From contig NZ_FNKI01000004.1 of NCBI RefSeq assembly GCF_900102925.1, positions 62,001 through 126,000 on the forward strand: DNA of 64,000 bases. Reading direction: 5' to 3'. This document shows, piece by piece, positions 8,849-18,490 of this stretch (position 1 is the stretch's first letter; every line of letters begins with the position of its first letter). The stretch comes from Flagellimonas zhangzhouensis (GTDB taxonomy: Bacteria; Bacteroidota; Bacteroidia; Flavobacteriales; Flavobacteriaceae). The translations under genes were made by a program, and so were the position numbers. Under the pieces are notes generated by a model. It saw nothing but the letters and a program-made list of their open reading frames with translations, was not told the origin of the DNA and ran no database searches.

Positions 8849-10051
8849 TTGGATTTCAACAAACAACAAATTAAAAGTTCTCTATTTATTGGCTTAATCG
8901 CTTTGGCCAGTATCTTGACCATGTGCAAAACCGAAAAAAAGGAAGCCGAAGCAGCATTGGTTTCTGCCAATCAGTACTGTTATGTGCCCTCAGATTCACT
9001 TATTGGTAAGCAATTTTTAGATGTAAGTGCCTTGGCTGGAATCGGCAGCATCACAACCGACGAAAACAAGATGAACGATACATCAGGAATGGTGCTAATT
9101 AAAGGAGGCACTTTTGATATGGGAGGGGATGTTCCCATGAATTCAGAAGGAATGCCCTCCACTGCTTTGCCTCAGCCTGATGAATTTCCAAAACATAGCG
9201 TTCAGGTTTCTGATTTTTACATGGACGAGCATGAAGTAACCGTTCGCCAGTTTCTGGAATTTGTGGAAGCTACTGGTTACAAAACCATTGCTGAATACGA
9301 TGTGGATTGGGAAGAACTGAAAAAGCAAGTGCCTCCAGGAACGCCAAAGCCAGATGAAGAAATGTTGAAGGCGGGAGCACTGGTGTTTCATTATGTGCCT
9401 AAAGGAACACCTAAGGATAATTTGGCCAATTGGTGGTCCTTTGAAACTGGAGTGAATTGGAAAAATCCTGATGGCAGCAATCCTGATTTGGATGCTATTT
9501 TGGACCTACCCGTAACCCAAGTGTCTTGGTACGATGCCATGGCCTATGCAAAATGGGCCAATAAAAGATTACCAACAGAAGCGGAATATGAATATGCCAT
9601 GCGAGCTGGATCCAATAACACCATGTACCCTTGGGGCAATGAAATGGTGAACAATACAGACGAGCGAGGAAACTTTTTACAAGGTGATTTTCCTTATGAA
9701 AATACGGTGGAAGATGGATTTGAGTCCGTTGCTCCCGTAAAGTCATTCCCACCAAATGCATATGGTTTGTACGATATTTCAGGAAACGTTTGGGAATGGA
9801 CATTGGATTGGTATGGAGCAGATTATTACGATGTTCTCAAAAGCCAAGGAGGTACAGCAATAAACCCTCAGGGACCAGATGAAACCAGAGAGGTGTATAA
9901 TCAACAAGCCACAAACAAAGTGGTACGCGGAGGTTCCTTTTTATGTAACGATGATTGGTGTTCAGGATTCAGAAACTCAAGAAGAATGCGACTGAGCCCT
10001 GACTCTGGAATGCAACACGTTGGTTTTAGATTGGTCAGGGAAGTGTTGTAG
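8849..10051 (+). CDS. Formylglycine-generating enzyme (SUMF1/FGE family)
   Basis: 400 residues from a TTG start; the start is chosen because the hydrophobic lipoprotein-like leader (LIALASILTMC) begins here and no ATG precedes it. The body shows the FGE-sulfatase fold: GGTFDMGGD, EHEVTVRQFLEF, PVTQVSWYDAMAYAKWANKRLPTEAEYEYAMRAG, YDISGNVWEWTLDWY and the C-terminal RGGSF...HVGFRLVRE. Crucially it has the Cys366-x4-Cys371 pair (CNDDWC) that binds copper in oxygen-dependent FGEs. It should convert the motif cysteine of the neighbouring sulfatases to formylglycine, probably in the periplasm. A non-catalytic SUMF homologue is unlikely because both cysteines are present. Confidence 0.9.
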   Translation: MDFNKQQIKSSLFIGLIALASILTMCKTEKKEAEAALVSANQYCYVPSDSLIGKQFLDVSALAGIGSITTDENKMNDTSGMVLIKGGTFDMGGDVPMNSEGMPSTALPQPDEFPKHSVQVSDFYMDEHEVTVRQFLEFVEATGYKTIAEYDVDWEELKKQVPPGTPKPDEEMLKAGALVFHYVPKGTPKDNLANWWSFETGVNWKNPDGSNPDLDAILDLPVTQVSWYDAMAYAKWANKRLPTEAEYEYAMRAGSNNTMYPWGNEMVNNTDERGNFLQGDFPYENTVEDGFESVAPVKSFPPNAYGLYDISGNVWEWTLDWYGADYYDVLKSQGGTAINPQGPDETREVYNQQATNKVVRGGSFLCNDDWCSGFRNSRRMRLSPDSGMQHVGFRLVREVL

Positions 10052-10126
10052 GTGCTCATTTAAGTCTGGGTGATTTTAATGAAATAAATAAGCGTTTTAA
10101 ACAAATAACTTTAAATCCCATTTAAA

Positions 10127-10711
10127 ATGAGTTTTTTTAACCGTTCTACAAAAGCCATGGTGGTAGGAGGGCTCTTTTTAATTATTCCCCTACTGCTTAT
10201 TTTGATTCTGCTTGGTAAAGCATGGGCAATACTTAACCCCATAGTAAGTGGATTTGTTGATTTTTTTGGGATTCATTCTATTTTCGGTACAGCTACCATA
10301 ACGGTATTCACCATTCTTGTTTTTTTATTGATATGTTACCTCGGTGGCTTGTTGTTGAGGAAGGGTTTTATAAAGGATTGGGGGGAGAATATGCAAGATC
10401 AACTTTTTCTGGTATTGCCCAGCCTGCAAATGTTTAGGTATAAAATCATGGGGGATACTTCATCGCACAAAAACCTAAGCAACTGGAAGCCCATACTTCT
10501 AAAAGAAGAATCTTTTTATGATGTTGCCTTTATCACCAAAGAACATGAAAATGGCTTCTTGAGCATTTATATTCCTGATGCACCAAAAATGGATGCAGGG
10601 CAAGTCCGATTTATCCAAAGTACAGAATGCGAATTTGAGGAGATTTCAATGAAAGACGCCATGCAAGCTTTGAGCTCATTTGGAAAGCAAGCTCCATCCA
10701 AATTAAATTGA
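10127..10711 (+). CDS. DUF502 family membrane protein
   Basis: 194 residues with two strong membrane segments (about 14-36 and 54-76) followed by a soluble C-terminal part with the pattern YDVAFITKEHENGFLSIYIPDAP. This layout matches DUF502 proteins, which are found widely in bacteria and have no firm biochemical role. It lies 75 nt after the FGE gene and 30 nt before the porin-like gene. Inner-membrane location is predicted from the segments. Family call is by pattern and moderately sure. Confidence 0.7.
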   Translation: MSFFNRSTKAMVVGGLFLIIPLLLILILLGKAWAILNPIVSGFVDFFGIHSIFGTATITVFTILVFLLICYLGGLLLRKGFIKDWGENMQDQLFLVLPSLQMFRYKIMGDTSSHKNLSNWKPILLKEESFYDVAFITKEHENGFLSIYIPDAPKMDAGQVRFIQSTECEFEEISMKDAMQALSSFGKQAPSKLN

Positions 10712-10741
10712 TTACATCATTAAAACCATAAAACACACACC

Positions 10742-11569
10742 ATGAAAAACATCAACCTCTTAAAAATCGCAAGAACTTTTGTTCTTTGCCTTGTTTTTTC
10801 AGCAGTAGCTCTAAACGTATCTGCACAAGACCAAGGTAGTGCCTCAAGTGCTGATGAATTGGCCAAAAAGCTTCAAAATCCTGTAGCAAGTCTAATCAGT
10901 GTGCCTTTTCAGGGTAATTTTGATTTCGGAATTGGGCCATCCGATGGTAGTCGATTCACACTAAATGTGCAACCCGTAATTCCAATGAGTCTAAATGAAG
11001 ATTGGAATTTAATCGCCCGTGTAATATTGCCCATCACTTCGCAAAATGATGTCTTTGGTCCCAGCGGAAGACAAACGGGTTTGGCAGATGCCACGGTTAG
11101 TGCCTTCTTTTCTCCCAAAGAACCAACTTCTGGCGGCTTGATTTGGGGTGTTGGACCCGCTTTGTTGATTCCAACGGCAACCGATGATCTTTTGGGAACA
11201 GGAAAATTTGGTGTTGGTCCCACGGCGGTAGGATTAAAGCAAATTGGAGATGTTACCGTAGGTACTTTGATCAACCATATTTGGTCCATTGCAGGTGACG
11301 ATGATAGGGCAGATGTGAATGCCACGTTTTTCCAACCTTTTATCGCCAAGAATTTCTCTGGGGGATATGCTTTGACCTTGAATACGGAAATAACCCAAAG
11401 TTGGGATGCTCATGCCACATCAGGAACCATAAACTTTGTAGGCTCCAAAGTGATTTCAATGGGGAGTCAACTAGCTCAAGTAGCTGTAGGTCCCAGAATT
11501 CCATATGGAAACGGAAATAGTTCTTCCTGGGGTTTTAGGGCTGTTTTTGTGCTTTTGTTTCCTAAATAA
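10742..11569 (+). CDS. Porin-like/MetA-pathway-type outer-membrane protein
   Basis: 275 residues with a signal peptide (FVLCLVFSAVALNVSAQ). The mature sequence is rich in glycine and amphipathic strands, with NPVASLISVPFQGNFDFGIGP near the start, a common opening in the transporter/neuromedin U-like barrel family of marine bacteria. It ends in a hydrophobic strand (FVLLFPK). It is probably a barrel that lets small molecules cross the outer membrane. Last plus-strand gene of region A; it converges on the esterase gene with only 4 nt between the stops and no visible terminator hairpin. Confidence 0.72.
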   Translation: MKNINLLKIARTFVLCLVFSAVALNVSAQDQGSASSADELAKKLQNPVASLISVPFQGNFDFGIGPSDGSRFTLNVQPVIPMSLNEDWNLIARVILPITSQNDVFGPSGRQTGLADATVSAFFSPKEPTSGGLIWGVGPALLIPTATDDLLGTGKFGVGPTAVGLKQIGDVTVGTLINHIWSIAGDDDRADVNATFFQPFIAKNFSGGYALTLNTEITQSWDAHATSGTINFVGSKVISMGSQLAQVAVGPRIPYGNGNSSSWGFRAVFVLLFPK

Positions 11570-11573
11570 GAGG

Positions 11574-12602
11574 TTAATCAAATTCTAAATAGTACTCAAA
11601 AAACGGCAATACCTGCTGAGGTATACGTCCATCTTTGGTGTAAATATTGCTTGTATGGGTTCCGATATATTCCTCGGCCATATGATTAATCCCCAGATTT
11701 TCGAGTTTAATGCTGAACATTTTGCATTGTTGGGTAAAACGTTCACCAGCATTTCTGCCCCAATCCATTTTAATGGCCTTTAAACTTTTTAAGTTGTCGA
11801 TGTATTTTTCTAGGTTGTAGAAAGTCATATGGTCTTGCCACTTTTTTAGTGTTTCTTGGTGAATGACCAATTCATCATTTTCATAACTAAATGGAAAATC
11901 ACAATAAAATGGAGGGTTATTGGGGTTGGGGGACCAAGACCGCGCAAAGGCGACCATTACTTTTCCAAAATAAGTTTTTTCCAAAGCTTCATAAGTATTT
12001 ATTCCCGATAATTCCTTGAAGGTTTCACTGTTCGGACCATATTCGCGAACAATGGCCAATGCCCCTGGACTTATGGCATACACGGTATTGAAAACATCTG
12101 GATGTTTCATCGCTATATTTAAGGCACCATAACCACCCATACTGTGCCCTGTTATACCTCTACTTTCTTTTTTGGCTAGCGTTCGGTAATTCTTGTCCAT
12201 ATATTTCACTAGGTCTTGCACCGTAAAATTTTCCCAATTTCCAAAAACACCTGAATTGGAATAAAAACTCCCATCATAAGTAGTTTTTTGGTTGGGAATG
12301 ACCAAAATAAAAGGTCGAATACGTTTGGTCTCGATACCGAAATCCAAGATTTCTTTCATGTAATCCATGAGGGTATGGTCTCCAAAAAAACCATGAAGAA
12401 AATAGATCACAGGATATTTTTGGGACTCCTTGTCATAGTTGGGAGGAAGATACACTGCAACTTCCCGAGTGGGATTTTCACCAAAATTGTTCACCAAATT
12501 TTCCGAATAAATTGAGTCAATAACTACAGTTCCCTTTGTGTTTTGGGCATAGGTCAATTGTAAGGTAAAAATGACCAAGGTTAATTTTAGTAGTGCTTTC
12601 AT
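11574..12602 (-). CDS. Secreted esterase, alpha/beta hydrolase (CE1/esterase D-like)
   Basis: 342 residues with a signal peptide ending at TYAQ. The hydrolase core shows YFLHGFFGD (oxyanion region, His70-Gly71) and the nucleophile elbow GHSMGGYGA with Ser154. The family includes feruloyl and acetyl-xylan esterases and S-formylglutathione hydrolases; secretion favours a role on acylated sugars or similar esters. It is the last gene of the long minus-strand unit and starts 10 nt after the AtuA-like gene. Substrate not inferable. Confidence 0.85.
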   Translation of the reverse strand: MKALLKLTLVIFTLQLTYAQNTKGTVVIDSIYSENLVNNFGENPTREVAVYLPPNYDKESQKYPVIYFLHGFFGDHTLMDYMKEILDFGIETKRIRPFILVIPNQKTTYDGSFYSNSGVFGNWENFTVQDLVKYMDKNYRTLAKKESRGITGHSMGGYGALNIAMKHPDVFNTVYAISPGALAIVREYGPNSETFKELSGINTYEALEKTYFGKVMVAFARSWSPNPNNPPFYCDFPFSYENDELVIHQETLKKWQDHMTFYNLEKYIDNLKSLKAIKMDWGRNAGERFTQQCKMFSIKLENLGINHMAEEYIGTHTSNIYTKDGRIPQQVLPFFEYYLEFD

Positions 12603-12612
12603 TTAGTGTAGT

Positions 12613-12924
12613 TTAGTTGTTTATTTCGAGTGGCATTTCCAATAAAATGGAGGACAGGGATTTACCATGTTTGTCCAATCGCAATGATCGGGTAACACCA
12701 CCTCTGAGTGCTTTTTGCATCACAAAATTCATAGCCCCTAAATTGGGAACTTCATATCGGATAACTTCACCTTGAACAGTTTCACCTAGAAATTTTTTTA
12801 CTGCTTCTACGGTCACCAATTTTTCTAAAGTAGGATAATCCTTTTCGTTATAAGCAATAACAGAGATGTTGATGATATCACCTTTATCGCCAGTTCTTGA
12901 ATGTGCTAGATCTTTAAGTTTCAT
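12613..12924 (-). CDS. AtuA-like ferredoxin-fold small protein
   Basis: 103 residues, beginning KLKDLAHSRTGDKGDIINISVIAY. The ARTGDKG-like opening is the mark of the small domain that in some bacteria is fused to the C-terminus of AtuA. Here it is a separate gene whose ATG overlaps the AtuA stop by 4 nt (ATGA), implying translational coupling and a complex. Function is tied to AtuA, whose chemistry is not established. No signal peptide, so cytoplasmic. Confidence 0.82.
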   Translation of the reverse strand: MKLKDLAHSRTGDKGDIINISVIAYNEKDYPTLEKLVTVEAVKKFLGETVQGEVIRYEVPNLGAMNFVMQKALRGGVTRSLRLDKHGKSLSSILLEMPLEINN

Positions 12925-14264
12925 AGGTTGCTTTTAAAGATTTCAACTTGGGGGATAACCTTGTTTTTATCCAATAAAATGGATTGGATGGCAATAATTT
13001 CCGTAACCGATTTGGATACTCCACCACCTGCCGCTGGTCCATTCGTATACAATGTTTCCACCTCATTGACCAGTCGTGTTGCTTCTTCCTTAGTGGCTGT
13101 TTTGGCCGCTACCCGTACTCGAACCTCGGCGGGATTTGTTTGCTCGCCATTCGATTTGAAAAGGCTATTAACCCCAATCAGGTCGAAAAGAATATCTTCA
13201 ATTTCAATTTTATTGATTTTAATTCGCTCTTTAATGATTTCTATGGCCAGTTTACCTCGTTCAACGGCATAACTACCACCATAACTTATTTGGGCATCTG
13301 CCATAAAACCATCATGATAGCCTACAGATACTTTTAATTTTCCAGTCAATGATTGGCCACTGGCACCTAAAACTTCAATTTTATCCTTTTCCAATTCTTT
13401 TAGACTGATATTTGAAAAATCTGCCACCACATTTGGAGTCAAATAGGTTGTTGGATCGTGTACCTCATATAACAGCTGTTCTTTACAGGTTGCTTGGGTG
13501 ACCATACCTCCCGCATCATCCAATTTGGTAATAAAAAATGAACCATCTTCATTTATTTCCGCAATAGGAAACCCAAGATTTCCTAAGTTGGGAACCTGTT
13601 TTAATGCGCCATCCGCAAAATACCCTCCACAAACCTGAGCTGCACATTCCATTAAATGGCCCAATGCGGTTCCTTTGCCTAAAAGTGGGTAGTCGTCCAA
13701 CGTCCAACCAAATTCATGGATAATAGGCGCCAAAAATAGGGCAGGGTCGGCCACTCTTCCCGTTAAAATTATATCTGCACCTTCCTTTAAAGCGGTTAAA
13801 ATTCCCTCTACACCTACATAGGCATTGGCGGAAATTATTTGTTCCTCGACAACTGCAATGGAATCTCCGCTTTCCAAAAAGGTTTGGGATTCAAAATCTA
13901 ACATAGATTTTACATCATCACCAAAAACAGCTGCAATTTTTAGATTGGAAAGACCAAGATTTTGGGCAATCTCAACAGTTTTTTTTGCTGCAGCAATGGG
14001 ATTGGCCGCCCCCATATTGCTAATCAACTTCACATTGTTTGAAACACAATCAGGTAAACAAGCTTTCATGCGTTCCTCCAATAAAGGGTCGTAGCCCAAT
14101 GTTGAATTTTGCATTTTTTGCAATTGGGCCAAAGCAATGGTCCTTTCGGCCAAGCATTCAAAAACAATATAATCGAGATTACCTTTTTTAATGAGTTCCA
14201 CAGCAGGGTCTATTCGATCACCCGAATAACCTGCTCCTGATCCTATGCGAATTTTATTTTTCAT
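12921..14264 (-). CDS. AtuA family (DUF1446) protein
   Basis: 447 residues, starting KIRIGSGAGYSGDRIDPAVELI, the conserved opening of the DUF1446/AtuA family. Other typical stretches are NMGAANPIAAAKK and LTGRVADPALFLAPIIHEFGW. AtuA is named for the acyclic terpene utilization cluster of Pseudomonas, but its reaction is unsettled. No carboxylase or acyl-CoA genes of that route are nearby; instead a CitMHS transporter lies 1 nt upstream. A role in breakdown of an imported hydroxy- or polycarboxylic acid is inference. Confidence 0.88.
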   Translation of the reverse strand: MKNKIRIGSGAGYSGDRIDPAVELIKKGNLDYIVFECLAERTIALAQLQKMQNSTLGYDPLLEERMKACLPDCVSNNVKLISNMGAANPIAAAKKTVEIAQNLGLSNLKIAAVFGDDVKSMLDFESQTFLESGDSIAVVEEQIISANAYVGVEGILTALKEGADIILTGRVADPALFLAPIIHEFGWTLDDYPLLGKGTALGHLMECAAQVCGGYFADGALKQVPNLGNLGFPIAEINEDGSFFITKLDDAGGMVTQATCKEQLLYEVHDPTTYLTPNVVADFSNISLKELEKDKIEVLGASGQSLTGKLKVSVGYHDGFMADAQISYGGSYAVERGKLAIEIIKERIKINKIEIEDILFDLIGVNSLFKSNGEQTNPAEVRVRVAAKTATKEEATRLVNEVETLYTNGPAAGGGVSKSVTEIIAIQSILLDKNKVIPQVEIFKSNL

Positions 14265-14265
14265 T

Positions 14266-15555
14266 TTAAATTGGAATCACACCCATGATCACTGAAATAG
14301 AGGTCATTACCAAAGTGGTCAAAAAAGCATATTTAAAAGTAAACTTTTGATGGTCCGCCAAATCAACTTTTGCCAAACCAATCAATAAAAAAGTAGCTGC
14401 GGTTAATGGACTTAGCGGAAATCCTGTAGTCATTTGCCCCAATATGGCCGCTTGTCCCATAGTTGCAGGTGCAATGCCAAATTCAGCCCCTGTTTGTGCC
14501 AAAATAGGCAAGAATCCAAAGTAAAACGAATTGGGATCAAACAAAAAGCTCAGGGGCATACTCAAAACTGCAAGAATGAGCGGTAATTTTTTTCCAGCTG
14601 TGGTTGGAATAACGTCTACTGCACTTTCTGCCATTTGCGCAATCATTCCTGATTCTTTCATAATGCCTGTAAAAACTCCTGCAGCCAATAAGATGGATGC
14701 CATTAAAATGGCAGCTCTCGAGTGATTAAAAATCAAATCTTTCTGCTTTTCCAAATTGGGGAAGTTCAACATCAACACCAAAACGGTTCCGATCATAAAT
14801 ACTAGGGCAGGGGGTACCAGGCCTGATATCAAAAAATAAAGGGCTATCAGGGTGATGCCCACATTCAGCCAAAAGAATTTAGATTTTGAAGTGTTAGTCG
14901 AATCGTCAGTTTCGACGGTTTTGTCGGCATAAGTTATATTAGAAATATTTAGCCGTTTTGATTCTTTTTTTCCAAGATGCCAAGCGATAAAAATCACAAA
15001 TAGGAGACCAACAAGCTGTGGAATCATTACAGGGGAATAGATTTCCGTAACGCTCAGGTTGAGTGCTGAGGCCGCGCGGATGGTGGGACCACCCCAAGGC
15101 AGTAAATTCATGGTCCCTGCGGCCAAAGAAACTACACAGGCCATTACCCGTCTGTCCATTTGTAATTTTTCATATAGGGGCAAAATTGCAGGTATCACAA
15201 TAAGAAATGTGGTAGCGCCAGAACCATCAAAATGAACTGTCATGGCCAATAAGGCCGTACCCACAGCAATTAGAGTAGGGTTGGTACCGACCCATTTTAA
15301 AATGGTATTTATAATTGGGTTGAACATGCCTGCATCGGTAAGTATACCAAAGAATAGAATGGCAAAAACAAACATGGCCACTACAGGCGCGATATCCTTA
15401 ATGCCCTTAAGGGCAAAATCAAAAGTCTCCCATCCAAAACCTGCCAATAGGGCACCTACGACGGGAACCAAAATTAAGGCTCCCATGGCACTCATCTTTT
15501 TACTGAGAATGAGCACCAATAAAATTAAAATGATAAGTAAACTAGTTAGGAGCAA
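14266..15555 (-). CDS. CitMHS-type carboxylate transporter
   Basis: 429 residues with about 11-12 membrane segments. CitMHS features include MSAMGALILVPVVGALLAGF near the start, the HFDGSGATTFLIVIPAILPLYEKL segment, and LPWGGPTIRAA. The family moves citrate as a metal complex with protons, but members use other di- and tricarboxylates. Start is a TTG at 15555, preferred because the first membrane segment begins there; the next Met (residue 21) would cut it. Encoded 30 nt after the DUF1593 gene and 1 nt before AtuA, so transporter and AtuA are almost certainly cotranscribed. Confidence 0.88.
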   Translation of the reverse strand: MLLTSLLIILILLVLILSKKMSAMGALILVPVVGALLAGFGWETFDFALKGIKDIAPVVAMFVFAILFFGILTDAGMFNPIINTILKWVGTNPTLIAVGTALLAMTVHFDGSGATTFLIVIPAILPLYEKLQMDRRVMACVVSLAAGTMNLLPWGGPTIRAASALNLSVTEIYSPVMIPQLVGLLFVIFIAWHLGKKESKRLNISNITYADKTVETDDSTNTSKSKFFWLNVGITLIALYFLISGLVPPALVFMIGTVLVLMLNFPNLEKQKDLIFNHSRAAILMASILLAAGVFTGIMKESGMIAQMAESAVDVIPTTAGKKLPLILAVLSMPLSFLFDPNSFYFGFLPILAQTGAEFGIAPATMGQAAILGQMTTGFPLSPLTAATFLLIGLAKVDLADHQKFTFKYAFLTTLVMTSISVIMGVIPI

Positions 15556-15585
15556 TGTGGTTGGTTTTTGGTCGGGTTAAATTGG

Positions 15586-17076
15586 TTACTTAATGGTAAA
15601 TATAACCCTTTGATATCTAGTCAATGCTGGGAACCCTGCATCGGTGCCTTCAACGATCACATGGTATTCCTCTCCTGATTTAGCACTATCTGGAATTTGA
15701 ACTGTAGCAGAATCTGTTTTTAATTCAATTGTGGCAGTTCCATCTCCTGCTTCAGCATACGTCCAAACCTTAAAGTAAACGGGGTCTCCATCTACATCTG
15801 CACTTGATAAATTGAGTGTAACGGTTTCCCCAGCATTTACCTTGATAGTATTGCCCTCTTTTACAATGATTTTTGGAGGATGATTCGCTTCTTCAAAGGA
15901 TTTTACACACCAATCGGCACGAGCGGCAAAATCGAGCTGCATGGGCTTGATCCATCGGGTTTGTGGATAGCTTTTATCCATTTCTCCCGTTTCTGGATTT
16001 AAATCCGAGGCCATTTCTCCATCCTCAAACCGAAAATTATTTTCCTTGGATTGTACAAATCTACCGCTCCAACCCCCTCGCGATGGATCTTCGTAATTGT
16101 CCAAACCAACATCCACTAGATGTAAAAATGCTGGGGAATCCCCTTCGGAAATAAAATCGTACTTGGAAAAACTGCCCCGTTCCGTATTTACAATTTTAGA
16201 AATGTCTCCTTCAAAATGGTTGGGATCTCCTTCCTGCTTTTGTCCATCTCCGTAGGAGTAATATTTTTCAAATAATGGCCCATGATTGGTAATGATGTTG
16301 GGCCCCATAAAACCGCCTTCCAAATAGGGTTGTTGACTTTTTGGAACCACTATTTTCCAAGGGTAGGCGAAACACCAAAATTGATTCGCATTATAAAAAA
16401 CTCGGATCTCTGGCCAATTGGGGCCGATGTATTTTTTATAGGTGGCATCTTGATCCATTATGGTATAAATAATGGCCTTTTTGGATACTTTTTCTTTGAT
16501 GGATTTCCAGTCTTTGCTATTGGAATAATCTTCTTCGATGGATTTTAAAGCACGGGCAATAGTGTTTGTGCCTCCCCAAGCTTGAAGAAAGATTTCTCGA
16601 GGGTCATCGTCCAATAGTTTTTCGGCAATCCATTCGGAACCATCCGTTCTTTGGTCCATTTCCCCCTCAAAATCTATATTGCCCACCTTCACCAATTCTA
16701 AAAGAGCCTCCGCCGAGGGATAATTTTTGTCGTGCAGTATTAAATTAGGATGAACTTTTTTGTATTCCGCCAATAATTCTTCCATCCAAGTAGTGCCTGG
16801 CCACCGCAATTCACTTCGTTCACCATACATATTGCGTGACATTTCCATTTCTGAAACCATGGTAGTTCCCTTGCCATCACCTTTCCAATGCCACATGGAG
16901 CTAGAATAGATCAGTCCTTCCGTATCAAATTCATTAGTGTACATTAAGAATCGGATAAAGGTATCTACATCATCTATTTCCCCATCGGTGGTCACAATCG
17001 TGCGTTTGTTGATTTGTTGCGCAAATCCTGCCGTAAATAGAAATAGGAGAGGAAGAATTAGGCTGATTTTTTTCAT
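15586..17076 (-). CDS. DUF1593/Sde182-like secreted nucleoside-hydrolase-fold protein
   Basis: 496 residues with a signal peptide (LPLLFLFTAGFAQ). The N-terminal domain has KRTIVTTDGEIDDVDTFIRFLMY, an Asp-rich calcium site like that of inosine-uridine nucleoside hydrolases, and AWGGTNTIARALKSI. A C-terminal Ig-like part (about 400-496) includes VNAGETVTLNLSSADVDGDPVYFKVW. This matches DUF1593 proteins, often found in glycan loci and described as cellulose-binding-like. It may hydrolyse a glycosidic bond outside the cytoplasm. 40 nt separate it from the upstream oxidoreductase gene. Confidence 0.83.
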   Translation of the reverse strand: MKKISLILPLLFLFTAGFAQQINKRTIVTTDGEIDDVDTFIRFLMYTNEFDTEGLIYSSSMWHWKGDGKGTTMVSEMEMSRNMYGERSELRWPGTTWMEELLAEYKKVHPNLILHDKNYPSAEALLELVKVGNIDFEGEMDQRTDGSEWIAEKLLDDDPREIFLQAWGGTNTIARALKSIEEDYSNSKDWKSIKEKVSKKAIIYTIMDQDATYKKYIGPNWPEIRVFYNANQFWCFAYPWKIVVPKSQQPYLEGGFMGPNIITNHGPLFEKYYSYGDGQKQEGDPNHFEGDISKIVNTERGSFSKYDFISEGDSPAFLHLVDVGLDNYEDPSRGGWSGRFVQSKENNFRFEDGEMASDLNPETGEMDKSYPQTRWIKPMQLDFAARADWCVKSFEEANHPPKIIVKEGNTIKVNAGETVTLNLSSADVDGDPVYFKVWTYAEAGDGTATIELKTDSATVQIPDSAKSGEEYHVIVEGTDAGFPALTRYQRVIFTIK

Positions 17077-17116
17077 AGTTTGTTGTTGTGGTTTTAGGTG
17101 CTTTCTCTGGATGCTT

Positions 17117-18487
17117 CTATAAATAACTTTCTGATGGATGTTTCCAAGGCCCTCTATAATTTCGTTTTAAAAGTGCAGTTGCTTCGTTATCATCTACTAT
17201 AATTTTTTGTTGTGGATGATATATTAATGGGCGCTCCAAATCCATGGCCAAGTTGGCCATTATGCAACTGGCAGTTGAAATATGACCTTGCTCCACATCA
17301 GCTACAGGCAATGTATCCTGGTCGATAGCAGCCAATAAATCCAGCATATGCCCTCTAGTAGCGGGGGCTGTATGCAATTCGATGTCTTTTTCCTTTAAAT
17401 CTTCGGGGTATTTTTCCCGTTCGTAGACCACTTCTTTTTTAATGGTTTCGCCATCACCAACTGGGATAAATTCATATTGATAGACACTTCCCTTAAAGGT
17501 TCCCTTTTCCCCATAAATGAAAAACGCCCATGGATATTCTGGGTCGGGAGGAGTACCCCAACTGCGATGCTGCCAAATACAATTGAGTTCATCAAATTCA
17601 AAAACAGCATTTTGCGTGTCCGAAATATTGGCTATAGAGTCTTTTTGAACATAAATGCCGCCAGTGGAACTTATTTTTTTAGGCCAACCAAGGTCCAATA
17701 TCCACCTAACGGCATCCAACATGTGTACGCACATATCGCCAACAATGCCATTTCCGTATTCTGTAAATGCTCGCCATCGTCTATGTGGCGAACCAACATA
17801 CGGGCGAAGAGGTGCAGGTCCTGACCAGAAATCATAATCCAAATGATCAGGAATTTCTTGAACTGGAGGATTGGCATTCCAACGCATGTGGTAATAGCAG
17901 CACATTTCTACATGGGATATTTTCCCCAGCAGACCTGCATCTATGATGTTTTTCTTTCCTTCAATTAAATGGGGGGTACTTCTTCTTTGGGTGCCAATCT
18001 GGACTTTTTTACCTAGTTTTCGTGCTGTAGCCAATATGGACTCACCCTCCAAAACATCTAAACTAATAGGTTTTTGAAGATATAAATGGGCGCCAGATTC
18101 CATTGCTTCGATGGCTTGCAGTGCATGCCAATGGTCTGGTGAACCGATCAACACGATATCCAAATCCTTTTCGGACAGCATTTTACGGAAATCGCTATAT
18201 AATCTTGGTTTTTTACCTGATTGCTGACGTTGTGCAACTAGATTGGCGGCATTTTCCAAATGGTTGCGGTCCACATCACAAAGTGAGACTACTTCTACAT
18301 TGGCTACTTGAATCAGTTTGAAAAGGTCGCTGGTTCCGTACCATCCACAACCAATAAGTCCAACGCGCCATTTTTTTTGTGAGTAGACTAAATCCAAACC
18401 ATAGGCGCCAAAGGAAGACAGGGCCAGTACGGCGGTGGAACTTTTTAAAAAGTTTCTACGGTTGATATAAAAACTGTCGGAAGCCAT
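17117..18487 (-). CDS. Gfo/Idh/MocA family oxidoreductase with Tat-type signal
   Basis: 456 residues. The N-terminus NRRNFLKSSTAVLALSSFGAYG is a twin-arginine signal. It is followed by a nucleotide-binding motif (VGLIGCGWYGTSD) and DVDRNHLENA, then LQKPISLDV with the conserved Lys of the EKP-like motif. Family members oxidise or reduce sugars and sugar derivatives with tightly bound NAD(P). Export by Tat with cofactor fits. The gene starts 3 nt after the small-subunit gene, so it is probably part of the same sugar-oxidation pathway as the GMC dehydrogenase. Confidence 0.9.
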   Translation of the reverse strand: MASDSFYINRRNFLKSSTAVLALSSFGAYGLDLVYSQKKWRVGLIGCGWYGTSDLFKLIQVANVEVVSLCDVDRNHLENAANLVAQRQQSGKKPRLYSDFRKMLSEKDLDIVLIGSPDHWHALQAIEAMESGAHLYLQKPISLDVLEGESILATARKLGKKVQIGTQRRSTPHLIEGKKNIIDAGLLGKISHVEMCCYYHMRWNANPPVQEIPDHLDYDFWSGPAPLRPYVGSPHRRWRAFTEYGNGIVGDMCVHMLDAVRWILDLGWPKKISSTGGIYVQKDSIANISDTQNAVFEFDELNCIWQHRSWGTPPDPEYPWAFFIYGEKGTFKGSVYQYEFIPVGDGETIKKEVVYEREKYPEDLKEKDIELHTAPATRGHMLDLLAAIDQDTLPVADVEQGHISTASCIMANLAMDLERPLIYHPQQKIIVDDNEATALLKRNYRGPWKHPSESYL

Positions 18488-18490
18488 GGG

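Noticed and set aside
12928..14094. Plus-strand open frames in AtuA
   Set aside because: Antisense to a gene with clear family motifs.
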